A stretch of 64,000 nucleotides of DNA from Azolla caroliniana (taxonomy: Eukaryota > Polypodiophyta): assembly GCA_043228905.1 (NCBI GenBank), contig JBHGNT010000022.1, positions 2,418,001-2,482,000 of the forward strand, written 5' to 3'. Shown here in pieces: positions 10,314-21,005 of this stretch (its first letter is position 1; each line of letters begins with the position of its first letter). The notes under the pieces are model-generated. The model did not search any database. It was not told the origin of the DNA and saw only the letters and a list, made by a program, of their open reading frames with translations. Position numbers and translations under genes: made by a program.

Positions 10314-11074
10314 TGATAGGAATGCACGCTCCCTTTCCACACCACTCGGCGACAACCGAGTCTAAAATCGAACACAGAAAACGGATAATGAACGCACGAC
10401 ACAAAGGAGAGGAGAGTACATAGGATGTTTAACGTGGAAAACCCTGAGAGGGAAAAACCACGGGAGTCCACAGACTCCAAACTATCACTATATCACAATG
10501 ATTACAACAGTGAGCTCACGGAGGCAACGACCTCGTGCTCACGATCTTCGCCACAGGCGGCGGTTACAACAGAGGCAACGACCTCTTCCTCTCTCTCTCT
10601 CTCTCTCTCTCTGTACACTATTACGCGCTCTCTAGTCTTGCACCAACAAGAATGACAACACATTAATACAAAGTTTTCCCTAAGTCATATTTATGCTAAT
10701 ATGACTTTTTGGCTATTTACAAATATAGCCCCGATGGACTCTCAAAAACATATTTACGAATATGTCGCTTCATCCGGCGAGCACTCCTCACCGGGCCTTC
10801 ATCATCCGGCGCTTGCCAGGCACACGTCATCTGGTTCTCACTGGGTCTTCCGTTGCCGGGTACTCCACATCCGGTTCTCACCGGGTCTTCACCATCCGGC
10901 TCTTGTTGGGTACTCGTCATCTGGTTCTCACCGGGTCTTCCGTTGCCGGGTACTCCACATCCGGTTCTCACCGGGTCTTCACCATCCGGCTCATGCCGGG
11001 TACTCCACATCCGGTTCTCACCGGGTCTTCACCATCCAGCTCATGCCAGGTACTCCACATCCGGTTTCCTAACA
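10314..11074 (-). repeat. COP2 3' LTR with internal tandem repeats
   Basis: 761 bp. The inner third (about 10790-11065) is a tandem array of ~45-50 bp units built on ACATCCGGTTCTCACCGGG and GTCTTCCGTTGCCGGGTAC. A (CT)n tract lies at ~10588-10612. Confidence 0.9.
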
Positions 11075-11089
11075 AACTCCCCCTTCACT
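11075..11089 (-). other. COP2 polypurine tract
   Basis: AGTGAAGGGGGAGTT on the element strand, adjoining the 3' LTR; COP3 has the same tract at 32927-32941. Confidence 0.85.
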
Positions 11090-11248
11090 CCGGCATGGGA
11101 TGTCTTACTAGTCTGATCCTCTTCTGGCATGCATCTAGCTTGTCGGGTATCAGTACTTTGGTCAGCATATCTGACCCGTTCTCGGTCGTGTGGATCTTCG
11201 ACACGCGAACTCCTGGTCATCTACTCTTTCTCGGATCCAGTGATACCT

Positions 11249-13042
11249 TCACTGGATATGCTTCGTCCGGGAATGGTAGGCCGCATTCTTAGCAAGGTGG
11301 ATGGCACTTTGACTGTCGCAATAGAGCTGGTATTCATCTTGCCGGATCCCGAGCTCTCCAATGAAGTCCTTCATCCATAATATTTCCTTGCCGGCTTCCA
11401 CAACCGCCATGTACTCCGCTTCCGTGGTTGACAACGCAACCATCTTCTGCAGCCTCGACTGCCACAAAACAGCTCCCCTTGCATATGTCATTACATACCT
11501 GGATGTAGACCGGCTGGTATCCACATCAGCCGACATGTCCGAATCGGTAAAACCGTCAAGTTGCGGTGTTCCGGAGCCGAATCAAAGACACATGTTCGAA
11601 GTGCCCTTCAAGTACCGGAGTATCTATTTGACCGCGTTCCAGTGCTCCTTGCCGGGATTGCTCATAAACCGGCTCACCAGTCCGACTACATATCCTATAT
11701 CCGGTCGGTTACACACCATTTCGTACATTAAGCTCCCAACGACAGAGGCATATGGAACCTTCATCATATCAGCCTTCTCTGCTTTCGTCTTCCAGCTTTG
11801 CTTACCGGATAATCTGCAGTTTTCCGGGAGTGTCGATCCGACCGGTTTTGCTTCTAACATGTTAAACCGTTGAAGCACCTTTGTCACGTACTTCTCCTGT
11901 GACAACGATAATTGCTTCGTTAGCTGGTTCCGGATGATATGCATCCCTAGTATCTGTCTTGCCGGACCCAAGTCTTTCATTGCGAAAGTTCGGTTGAGAG
12001 CCTTCTTCAGCATCCGTATTCTGGCTTGGTCACGTCCGACGATCAACATGTCATCCACGTAAAAGAGGAGTAACAGGAAGTCGCCTCCTTCGAACTTCTT
12101 CACAAACACGCAGAGAACGGCCTGCGTCTTTTGGTACCCTTGATCGGTCATGAAGGAGTCGAACTTTTGGTACCATTGTCGGGGAGCCTGCTTCAGTCCG
12201 TATAGGCTCTTCTTCAACCGGCATACCAGGTGCTCCTTCCCTTTCTCCACGAATCCTTCCGGTTGTTGCATGTAGATCTCCTCTTCGTGATCACCGTGGA
12301 GAAATGTCATCTTTACGTCCAACTGCTCTACCTCGAGGTCCATGCTTGCCACTATACTCAGCACCATCCGGATGGAGGTCATCTTTACTACCGGGGCAAA
12401 TATCTCGTCGAAGTCCACGCCCTTCTTTTGCTGGAACCACTTCACCACGATCCTGGCTTTATATCTCGGGGGGTTGTCAGCATCTCCCAGTTTCAACTTG
12501 TACACCCACTTGTTTCGGAGTGGCCGCTTTCCTTTCGGCAACTCCATCAATTTGTACGTATGGTTCTCATGCAGGGAATCCATCTCATCCTGCATGCCAC
12601 TTAACCATTTGCGGCTATGGGCGTCACTTTTAGCTTCCTCGAAGCTTTCTGGATCCCCTTCATCGGTCAACAGCACATGCTCTGCATCCGGAAATCTCCG
12701 GGGGGGGCTTCTCTCTCTGAGAGGATATCTCCAGCTTTGGGCTTCGGTAACCAGCTCCTCCATTTGCTCTTCATCCGAATCTGATTCGGGGTCTTGGCCG
12801 GTTCCGGTTTCAGCTTGCTCTACTTCTTCTTCTGCCAGTTCGGTATCCTCACCGTAAACGGCTGGTTCCTCGAGTGCTAACCGGTATCTTACCAGTTGGG
12901 TCTGCTCATTGTAGAATCGATCCTTACCGGTTGACTCAGAGTTCATTATCTTCTTCTCCGACTCCCAGTCGGCTAGCGTCTTGTCCTCCATGAAGATAAT
13001 ATCTCGACTCCGGAATACCTTCTTGTCGACCGGGTACCACAC
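11249..13042 (-). pseudogene. COP2 reverse transcriptase and RNase H
   Basis: A 472-codon stretch (11624-13042) carries the acidic linker, then copia RT: NKWVYKLKLGD, KGVDFDEIFAPVVKMTSIR, SLYGLKQAPRQWY and the catalytic YVDD in LLFYVDDMLIVG, ending FMSNPGKEHWNAVK. A frameshift near 11620 separates RNase H (11249-11536: ALSTTEAEYMAVVEAGKEIL, YCDSQSAIHLAKN). Catalytic residues look intact, but a base shift and upstream breaks disable the gene. Typical Tnt1/Tork-like copia. Confidence 0.88.
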
Positions 13043-13660
13043 TCAGTAGCCGCATTCATCGTCGCTGTACCGAGGAATATGCATGGCCGGGTCTTTGGAA
13101 CTAACTTCCCTCTCCGGTCCTTAGCTACATGCACGTACGCGAGACACCCGAACACCTTCAGTTGCCGGTAGTACACTTTCTTACCGGTCCATACTCTTTG
13201 TGGCGTGTCTTCGTCCAAGGGTACTAAGGGTTATCTGTTTATCACATATGTCGCCCAAAACTTCTTGGGTAGTTTTGCATGCGCCAACATACTCCGGACC
13301 CTCTCCATTATGGTCCGGTTCATCCTCTCGGCCAGCCCGTTTAGTTCTGGCGTCTTCGGCACGGTAAATTCGAGCCGGATTCCCTTCGAGGGACAGTACT
13401 CCTCGAACTACCCCGGTATTCACCTCCGTTTTCTGCTCGAAACGCCTTCAGCTTCCGGCCGGTTTCTCTTTCCACTCTCGCGTGAAGCTCTTTGAAGACG
13501 GATAGCACCTGATCCTTCGTCTTCAACGATGTGGCCCACAGCTTCCGGCTGTGGTGATCTATGAACGTCACGAAGTACTACGATCCTGCATGTGACTTCG
13601 TGTCCACATGACACACATCAGTATGCACCAACTCTAGTGGTGCATTACGTCTCATTGGTG
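12973..13660 (-). pseudogene. COP2 integrase (core and C-terminus, frameshifted)
   Basis: Broken into at least three frames. 13341-13614 holds YVTFIDHHSRKLWATSLK-like core sequence and FRAENGGEYRGS; 12973-13218 holds the C-terminal TPQRVWTGKKVYYRQLKVFG and PRCIFLG-type motif. The equivalent region is better preserved in COP3 (40102-41041). Confidence 0.8.
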
Positions 13661-14227
13661 GCCTTGGTCGGAAGTAGGTCTGGTTTTGCTTACCGGCTGG
13701 ACAATCAGTGCACTTCTCCAAGTGCACGTTCTTCACTGGAATTAGGTTGTCGTCTGCAAGCCTCTTCATCCCCTTCTCGCTCATGTGACACAACGTTTTG
13801 TGCCATAGCTCATCGGCAATGTCTGAAGCCATGTTTACTTCTTCTGGGCATAACCGGGCATTCATCAGGTACAACGTGTTGACCTTCCGGGCCCGAGCCA
13901 TAATCAGGGTCCCTTGGCTGAACTTCATAACACCGCTTCGGATGCTACCCGTGTAGCCTTCATCATCTAGCCAACCGGCTGATATCAGGTTCATACATCC
14001 TTCAGCAGCAACTTGCATCCGGTTGGTGTTGTCAGCCACACGTCTCCTATGCTGACAATTCGGCATGTACCTTCATTCCCCATCCGGACACAGCCGTGAT
14101 CACTGGCTGAGTAGGATGAGAAGAATTTCTGGTCCGGGGTAAGGTGGAACGACGCTCCAGAGTCGACCACCCAGGTCATCTCGTCGGCGGCAAGGTTTAG
14201 CTCACTCTCCTCGGTGATGAGCATCAA
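13578..14227 (-). pseudogene. COP2 protease and pre-integrase zinc domain
   Basis: The aspartic protease core WVVDSGASFHLTPD lies in 13991-14227. The GAG-pre-integrase segment with LWHKTLCHMSEKGMKRL and a CX2C pair (CTDCPAGKQN) lies in 13578-14066. The two frames overlap out of phase, so an indel lies near 14000-14060; a ~24-base stretch present in COP3 (around 41610) is missing. Confidence 0.85.
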
Positions 14228-15089
14228 CTCTTCTTCACTTGCCGCGATTGTCGTCGTTCTCTTCCGGTTCGTTTCCCTCCGGTTTTTACCGTTCCAGTCC
14301 GGTGTCCACTTCGAATCGGTACCATCGGTTTCCTTGTCTTTTCGGAAATGCTGACAGTTCTTCTGGAAGTGTCCCGGCTTGCCGCAGTAGAAGCAAGTAG
14401 GCCTCCCCCTTGACTTTGACCGTGTCCCAAACTTTTCCCGGTTCTGGGGACTACGGTTCCTTTTTCTTCCGCGTTCGGATTCGGTAAGGAGCGCTTTGGA
14501 GTCGAAGTTGGTATCCTTATCTTTTTTCCACGCGCCTCCTCATCTAGCAAGCTCGACTTCACTCTTGTTAGGGATAACCATTTCCCTTCCGGCCCAGCGT
14601 TGCCCAAGGTGACAACCAACGTCTCCCAGCTATCTGGGAGGGAACCGAGCAGGAGTAGTGCTAGTACCTCATCGGCAAGAGGTACTTCCAATGATGTTGC
14701 CTGGTGGATCAACCCCTGGAAGGCATTCATGTGCTCCGCCATGCTGGAGCCATCTTGGTACCGGAGTCTTACTAGCTTCCGGAATACCGAAACCTGATTA
14801 AGAGCATTTTTGTTTGAAACATAATGCTGATCTTCTCCCAGAGCTCATGAGCCTTGCTCTCTTCATTGAAGTTGTTGTATAGACTCATGTCGATGAAGCA
14901 CCGTATGTAAGCCATTTTCTTCATGTGTATCACCTCCCATATCGCGGGGTCAATTTTGTCCGGTCTCTTCTCCCCGAACTGAACCGGAAACCACAGATCT
15001 TTGACCACGAGCATGTCCCTCATCTTCGACTTCGACACGGAATAGTTGGAGCCGATGAGCTTGAACATGCCTCGCAACGATTCGTCCAT
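14224..15089 (-). pseudogene. COP2 gag
   Basis: Probable ATG at 15087-15089 (MDESLRGMFKLIGSNY). The UBN2/copia gag domain runs through 14772-15089; the second part (14224-14742) has LLGSLPDSWETLVVTLGNA and a cysteine knuckle region in another frame. At least one shift near 14760. Minus-strand, first gene of the element. Confidence 0.82.
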
Positions 15090-15104
15090 TTTCTGTGTCG
15101 TTTT

Positions 15105-15116
15105 GCTTTGATACCA
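15105..15116 (-). promoter_or_regulatory. COP2 primer-binding site
   Basis: TGGTATCAAAGC on the element strand, three bases from the 5' LTR; near match to the complement of plant initiator tRNA-Met 3' end (TGGTATCAGAGC). Confidence 0.85.
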
Positions 15117-15119
15117 CTT

Positions 15120-15894
15120 TGACAGGAATGCATGCTCCCTTTCCACAACACTCAGCCACAATCGAGTCTAAAATCGAACACAGAAAACAGATAATGAACG
15201 CACGACACAAAGGAGAGAAGAGTACACAGGATGTTTAACGTGGAAAACCCTGAGAGGGAAAAACCACGGCAGCCCACAGGCTGCAAACTATCACTATATC
15301 ACAATGATTACAACAGTGAGCTCACGGAGGCAACGACTTAGTGCTCACGATCTTCGCCACAGGCAGCGGTTACAATAGAGGCAACGACCTCTTCCTCTCT
15401 CTCTCTCTCTCTCTCTGTGTACACTGTTACGCGCTCTCTAGTCTTGCACCAACAAGAATGACAACACATTAATACAAAGTTTGCCCTAAGTCATATTTAT
15501 ACTAAAATGACTTTTCGGCTATTTACAAATATAGCCCTGATGGACTCTTAGAAACATATTTACGAATATGTCGCTTCATCCGTCGAGCACTCCTCACCGG
15601 GCCTACATCATCCGGCGCTTGCCGGGCACACGTCATCCGGTTCTCACCGGGTCTTCCGTTGCCGGGTACTCCACATCCGGTTCTCACCTGGTCTTCAGCA
15701 TCCGGCTCTTGCCAGGTACTCGTCATCCGGTTCTCACCGAGTCTTCCGTTGCCGGGTACTGCACATCCGGTTCTCACCGGGTCTTCACCATCCGGCTCAT
15801 GTCGGGGACTCCACATCCGGTTTCGGCCGAGGCCGAGTTTGCTCATCAGTACTATTCTTCTCACTTCCCATCCGGAGGGACTTGTTTCCTAACA
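15120..15894 (-). repeat. COP2 5' LTR
   Basis: 775 bp; aligns with 10314-11074. The tandem CCGGTTCTCACCGGG block is one or two units different, and the segment at 15825-15885 (CGGCCGAGGCCGAGTTTGC onward) is absent from the other LTR, so the pair has diverged by indels as well as substitutions. Confidence 0.9.
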
Positions 15895-15899
15895 ATACC

Positions 15900-17351
15900 C
15901 AGCATGTAATGCTGTTGGCTGATCAGTATGCCTTCGGGGGTACGGATCACTTAGATCCCGAGGAAGTAATGAAGGTCCCCCCGGTCCTTCATGTTAAATG
16001 ATGTCACGAGTTGGAGCTTTACGCGATCAACTTCACCTAGGTCAGCGTCGGTGATGACCAAGTCATTAGCATAACGTAAAATACAAACCAACCTGAGTCG
16101 ACCTTGCCAAATGAACCGGTAAGAGTCTGATTTGGATGTCGCAAATCTCATCCGATGCAATCGTTGCGTGATTTTCGCGTTCCAAGCACGCGGGGCTTGC
16201 TTTAGTCCGTATAGGGATTTCTTCAACCGGCAGACCGCCAAAGTGTTCATTCCGGAGTGAAGTCTGAGGCGTTTTACCATATACACCTGTTCCTCAAGCT
16301 TTCCTTACCAGAACGCATTCATGACATCCATCTAATGTAAATGCCACCCCTTCGCTGCAGCTACCACACGCAAAACATGGACGGTCGTCATCTTTGCGAT
16401 TGGCGGAAACATCTCATCGTAGTCGATGTCGTGTTGCTGCGTGTAGCCTTTCGCTACTAACCGGGCCTTGTATTGGTTGACCGAGCCATCGGTGTTATGC
16501 TTGACCTTGTACACCCACCTACATCCGATCGGCTTCACACCCTTCGATGCGTCAACTAGGTCCCAGGTTTCATTCTCCGCCAATGTGCAGATCTCTTCCT
16601 CCATTTCGGCAAGCCAATTTGCATCCTTCGCCGCTTCTGCGTAGCTCTCTGGCTCACGCAGTTCCGCTACACTCGTCATGTACGTAGAATGATGCACCAT
16701 GTACTCGTTGTAACTGAACCGCACAATAGGGTTCTTCTGGCAAGTAGATCGGCGTAATTGCTCATTTGCCGACGTTGAGGCTCTCATGGCTGACGCGGAC
16801 TTCACTCTCAAAGGCCCATCATCGCTCTTCTCAGAGTCGGATTCGCGTCGATCCGACTCGCCCTTATCCATGTCGTACTCCGACATCTTCTTCTTCCCTT
16901 TTTCCTTGCGCGTAAACCGTTTCCTCGGCTTCCTGCGCGAGGAATGCACGACCGAGTTTCCACTACTTGTCGGCTCTTCTTTGGACTGCTCAAACCAACC
17001 CAGTCGCTCGTTCAGTCCACTTAGGCAAAATGAAATCAAACTCTCATCGAGGGTCTTGATTTCACGGTCATCCGGAGGCATTTCAGCCTCGCTAACCTCA
17101 TTGTCAAAACTCGGGTACGAAGATCCGGAGTTGGAGTTGAGGTCCGGAGTTGGAGGGATGTACCAGGACGCGGACTCATCAAACACAACATCGCGGCTCA
17201 TGCGAGCTTGTTTGGTTCGGGGGTTATAACACTTATAACCCTTTTGTTCATCCGAATAGCCGACCAAGATACACTTCTCGGCTTTCACATCCAACTTGCT
17301 CCATTTCTCCTTCGGCACATGCACATACGCAATGGTACCAAAAACTCTCAA
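15900..17351 (-). pseudogene. COP1 reverse transcriptase and integrase C-terminus
   Basis: 16332-17351 (339 codons) holds MRVFGTIAYVHVPKEKWSKL, the acidic linker with RSTCQKNPIVRFSYNEYM, and the RT start (CRWVYKVKHNTDGSVNQYKA). 15951-16286 carries SLYGLKQAPRAWNAKI and the RT active region ILRYANDLVITDADL, where YVDD has become YAND, so the active-site Val-Asp pair is lost. A stop/indel region (16287-16331) separates the two. Cut at 15895 by COP2. Confidence 0.87.
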
Positions 17352-17354
17352 GTG

Positions 17355-18180
17355 TCATAGATTCGGCTTTCTTCCAAAATACAGCTCATGTGCCAACACT
17401 TTGTCTCCGATCCAATTCTGGATGTATACTGCAGTTCGTACCACTTCGGCCCAATAGAACTTGGGCAGGCTCTTTTCTTCTAGCATTTCCCGTGCCACTT
17501 CCACAACCGACGGATTCTTCCTTTCGGTTACGCCATTTTGCTCCGACGTATACCTACAACTGAATTCGCGCCGAATTCCCATTTGTTGCAAATAACTATT
17601 GAATTGGCCGGAAAAGTACTCTTTTCTGCCATCTAACCGCAGGCACTTGATCTTTCTCCCTGTTTCCCTTTCTACGAAGCTTTTGAGGTCCTGGAAACAG
17701 TCGAAGACTTCACTCTTCTTTTCAATGAGATAGATCCATGTGTGTCATGTGTAGTCGTCGATGAAGGAGACAAAATATCAACTCCTGCCAAGACTAACAT
17801 TCTGTGCCGACCCCCATACATCCAAATGTATCAAGTCGAGCTTGTTCCGGCTCCCGTTACACTCGTTGGGGAAAGGAAGTCAGTGTTGCTTCCCTAGATG
17901 GCAGGCTGTACAAATTTGGGTCTTCTGGCCACTGAATTTGGTCAATCCAAACACAACTTGTTTCGATTGCAAGTCCTACAGCCTTGGATAGTTGATGTGG
18001 CCTATCCGCTTGTGCCACAAGTTGATATCCGACACGACTTTTTGTTCTTTTGCGAACATTGCGGTGCCCACGTCTTTGGTGTTGAGGATAAACATCCTCC
18101 CGTCTTTGCGCCCTTGCACAATAACTTGGCCTTCCTCCTCGATGAAGCACCCGAGATGCATGAACCAGACTTGCATCCCC
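17355..18180 (-). pseudogene. COP1 integrase core
   Basis: 17355-17591 holds QQMGIRREFSCRYTSEQNGV, the third catalytic acidic residue region (QNGVTERKN) and FYWAEVVRTAVYIQNW. 17592-18180 has the HHCC zinc region (VSDINLWHKRIGHINYPRL; ACHL...QADRP region mutated) and the first two catalytic Asp regions in broken frames. Clear homologue of COP4 53592-54690. Confidence 0.8.
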
Positions 18181-18630
18181 TAGTCGACGATTTGCCCGAC
18201 CAACGCCAGATTCTTTGTGATTATCGGGACGTGTAACATGTTCACGAGTTTCCCTTTTTACCCGACATAGCTCAAGGGAACTTCACCGACATTCTTGATC
18301 GGATGCGGAGTGTCGTCTCTTGTTGCGACTACTCCTGGTTGCATTGGTTTCTCAAGGTATGAGAACCACTCCTTATGGCTCGTCATGTGGTTTGACGCGC
18401 CGGAGTCAACGTACCACACCTCGTCCGATTTCTAGGTGGTCTTCTTCATCGAGTTCGCCTCGTATCTCATCACAAAGGCTGCCCCCTTTCCAACTTTTTC
18501 AGATCCTTCAGCATAGTGCGATCGCTGCCGATTTCCTTTGTCGGTTTGTCCGGATTCGGATCCGGTTTTCTCCGAATCAGCGCGCTTCTTCCAACACTCA
18601 CTCTCCTTGTGGCCTTTCTTGCCACAGTAA
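18181..18630 (-). pseudogene. COP1 protease and gag zinc knuckle (cut by RLG1b)
   Basis: 18432-18630 contains the nucleocapsid knuckle CGKKGHKESECWKK; the protease segment follows at ~18240-18420 with a stop near 18434. The first Cys of the CX2CX4HX4C knuckle lies at the insertion point: RLG1b entered at 18631 after AGTAA, and the gag gene resumes at 28718 with AGTAC. Confidence 0.85.
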
Positions 18631-19015
18631 TGTTGGCCGGTCAAAAGAGCAAGGACAAGTGGGAAGGCGGAATCGGATCGGATAATAGGAAGTAATAGTA
18701 GAATTATTATTCGGAGGGACGGATTCGGTACAGTTGTACCGATCCGGATCCGAACCGATTCGGATGTCGGTTGCCTAAGCGCACCGATTGTAACCTTGCC
18801 GGATGCCTATAAAAGGATCCGATGATTTGTAAAGTGTTTTGACGGAAGTAATACAATAGTAATTATTGTGTATTTATCTGTATCTCGTATTATTGCCGTC
18901 CGTGCTTAATTGTAATCATCTTATGCGTGTAACCTAGCATCCAATCCTTACCACCCCTTTGGAGAAGTGTCGGGTAGACACCTGTGTTGAGGCTAGTCCG
19001 GCCAGACAGACAACA
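18631..19015 (+). repeat. RLG1b 5' LTR
   Basis: 385 bp, TGTTGGCCGG...GACAGACAACA. TATA-like CCTATAAAAGGATCC at ~18805-18820. An inverted CGGTACAGTTGTACCG occurs near 18726-18741. Confidence 0.92.
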
Positions 19016-19021
19016 CTATTT

Positions 19022-19036
19022 TGGCGACCACGATTC
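19022..19036 (+). promoter_or_regulatory. RLG1b primer-binding site
   Basis: TGGCGACCACGATTC, six bases inside the 5' LTR. TGGCGACCAC looks like the complement of a tRNA-Arg 3' end (…GTGGTCGCCA); the assignment is from memory of tRNA ends and tentative. RLG3 (30689) and RLG2 (42744) have TGGCGACCAT and TGGCAACCAC at the same place. Confidence 0.6.
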
Positions 19037-19067
19037 CTGCAAAGTGCAGAGGACAACCGGGGGATGG

Positions 19068-21005
19068 ATGTCTAGACCAAACGACGACCACATCACCGAA
19101 CGAGGGAGACGATACACCGAACGCGAGCAACGACGGGAAGCCCTGCAGCAAGCCGTCGACGAGATCCGGCGGGATCGGTCATTCTCCAAAACTCTTCGGA
19201 GAGTCGCAGAAGAAGCACTGCAGTTCCGGGTTCTGAAAATCCCCGACGAAGGCAGTAGCATAACAAGCCTGCAAGAGGCGGAAACGATACTGCAGCCGCT
19301 CGCCGCGGGCGACGGGGACTCGGAAGCATTCGCAACACTTGAGGCGGAGTCGGAAAGCGACGGAAGCGTTGCATCCCGGTATAAAAGCAGCCACGACACA
19401 CCAAACGACCGGGAGGACGAGGGGTCGGAAGACTCAGTAACGCCGGCGCCAGAGGAAGAAATAACCCTGGAATTCGGTGACCGGCAACCGCCGAGGAAGG
19501 CTGACCGGATACCGACAACAACCGCGAGGGAACCGAAGGAGCGGATACCGACAACACCCGCGGAGGAACCAACGGACCGGACACCGGCAACACCCGCGGA
19601 GGAACCAAAGGCTTTCACACCAATGCCAACAGCGGACAGAGAACGGAGGGAACAGGAGAGTCAGTTGGACGACACGATGCCGTACCCATACCCAAAGTAC
19701 CGGGATGAGGCCGACGCGGAGGCACACGTGTACGCATTCCTCCCAACATGGGAAGCCAACCATATCTCCCAAAGACTGACGGAGCCCGAAGCCGAACGAT
19801 CCAAAATCGCCGAATTCGGCATAACCTTAGAAGGACCGGCGGCCCAATGGCACGCAAAGCACTTACCAGGCACTTTTGCCACATTCGATGCCTTGAAGGC
19901 CAGATTCCTCAGGTTTTTTCACAGACAATTTGAGCAAAGGGAATTGGTCGGGCAGTTCTACACCACTCGGCAGGAAGAGAACGAGACTATGCCACAATTC
20001 ATCATTCGGTTCCAGACCCTGCACAGCCAACTGATAAGAGCACCACCCGAAGACGAAGCCAAAGTAGTCTTTTTGGCCGCACTGAAAGAGCCACTTCGAA
20101 CAATGTGCGGAGTCCTTGATTTCCAAACCAGCACAATGGACCAAGTTATTGATCGGGTTTTAGAAATGGACAAGACTAGCCCCTTCTTGTCGATGGGGAT
20201 GTTACACCGGGCACTCCCAAAAGAGGAAGACCTGAGGTTCCGACAGGCCTTACAATGTACGACATGCCTAAATTCGGGGCACTCAATAGTAGACTGCACC
20301 CTGCGGACACAATGCGTGATCTGCAACTCTCGAGCCCATACAACGGACCGATGCGAATACAACCTGTTAAATCGGCAGGCAGCACCGGTTCGACACATAG
20401 AACCGCGCAATCAGAACCCGGACGAGGATCGATTCCGGAGAGACGACCGCTACCAACGCGAACGCGGTAACAGATACGCTGATAGAAGACGCGACAACTA
20501 TGACCGAGAGGAGAGACGCAGAGATAGCTACCCCCGGGACTGGTACGACAGAGACGAATCCCCGGAAGACGACAGACACGGAGAAGAGAGGCGACAAGGA
20601 TACGCTGATAGAAGACGGGACAACTATGACCGAGAGGAGAGACGCAAAGAAAGCTACCCCCGGGACCGGTACGACCGAGACGGAGCCCCGGAATACGACC
20701 GACGCGGAGAAGAGAGGCGACAGGGGAACCGAAATTTCCGACGGAATCAGAAGCGTGGATTTTTCCGAAGAGAGGAACGTCGGGAGGCAGCAAGGAATGA
20801 CAACCCGGTATCCGTACCGGATAACCGAAAAACCGAAGACGACCGCCGGGGCATACCCACCCTCCAAACCGGGGACAAAGGAGAAAGAGCAACAGTCACA
20901 AGGTGTACTGTTATTACTGCCGCAAGGAAGGCCACTATAGTAACCAATGCCCAAGCAAAAGCTATGACAAGCAGCCGGAAGTTAACATGGTTACAGCCGA
21001 AATAA
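19068..21005 (+). CDS. gag: RLG1b gag polyprotein
   Basis: 645 codons; ATG at 19068 is chosen because RLG2 has the same start (MSRPN / MSRSA) and the frame upstream runs into the primer site. Capsid precursor of the element. Residues ~205-345 form the retrotransposon gag domain (EAHVYAFLPTWEANHISQRL; FATFDALKARFLRFFHRQF). Two CX2CX4HX4C knuckles follow at ~397-410 (CTTCLNSGHSIVDC) and ~416-429 (CVICNSRAHTTDRC). After them comes an Arg/Asp-rich region made of two near-identical repeats (YADRRRDNYDREERR). The last ~40 residues are out of frame with a third knuckle that sits in the overlapping -1 frame, so the C-terminus is probably altered by an indel or a frameshift signal. Confidence 0.87.
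   Translation: MSRPNDDHITERGRRYTEREQRREALQQAVDEIRRDRSFSKTLRRVAEEALQFRVLKIPDEGSSITSLQEAETILQPLAAGDGDSEAFATLEAESESDGSVASRYKSSHDTPNDREDEGSEDSVTPAPEEEITLEFGDRQPPRKADRIPTTTAREPKERIPTTPAEEPTDRTPATPAEEPKAFTPMPTADRERREQESQLDDTMPYPYPKYRDEADAEAHVYAFLPTWEANHISQRLTEPEAERSKIAEFGITLEGPAAQWHAKHLPGTFATFDALKARFLRFFHRQFEQRELVGQFYTTRQEENETMPQFIIRFQTLHSQLIRAPPEDEAKVVFLAALKEPLRTMCGVLDFQTSTMDQVIDRVLEMDKTSPFLSMGMLHRALPKEEDLRFRQALQCTTCLNSGHSIVDCTLRTQCVICNSRAHTTDRCEYNLLNRQAAPVRHIEPRNQNPDEDRFRRDDRYQRERGNRYADRRRDNYDREERRRDSYPRDWYDRDESPEDDRHGEERRQGYADRRRDNYDREERRKESYPRDRYDRDGAPEYDRRGEERRQGNRNFRRNQKRGFFRREERREAARNDNPVSVPDNRKTEDDRRGIPTLQTGDKGERATVTRCTVITAARKATIVTNAQAKAMTSSRKLTWLQPK

Larger units (their letters stand above)
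10314..15894 (-). mobile_element. COP2: complete-length Ty1/copia element inside COP1
   Basis: 5,581 bp with duplication ATACC (10309-10313 and 15895-15899). LTRs 10314-11074 and 15120-15894; on the element strand they begin TGTTAGGAAAC and end TTCCTATCA/TTCCTGTCA. Purine tract 11075-11089 and primer site 15105-15116. Gene order gag-protease-integrase-RT-RNase H, as in copia. Several frameshifts make it non-coding today. Confidence 0.93.

Noticed and set aside
10790-11065. CRISPR-like spacing of the CCGGTTCTCACCGGG repeats
   Set aside because: Plant LTR context, repeats contiguous with no unique spacers, and copy number varying between LTRs of one element.
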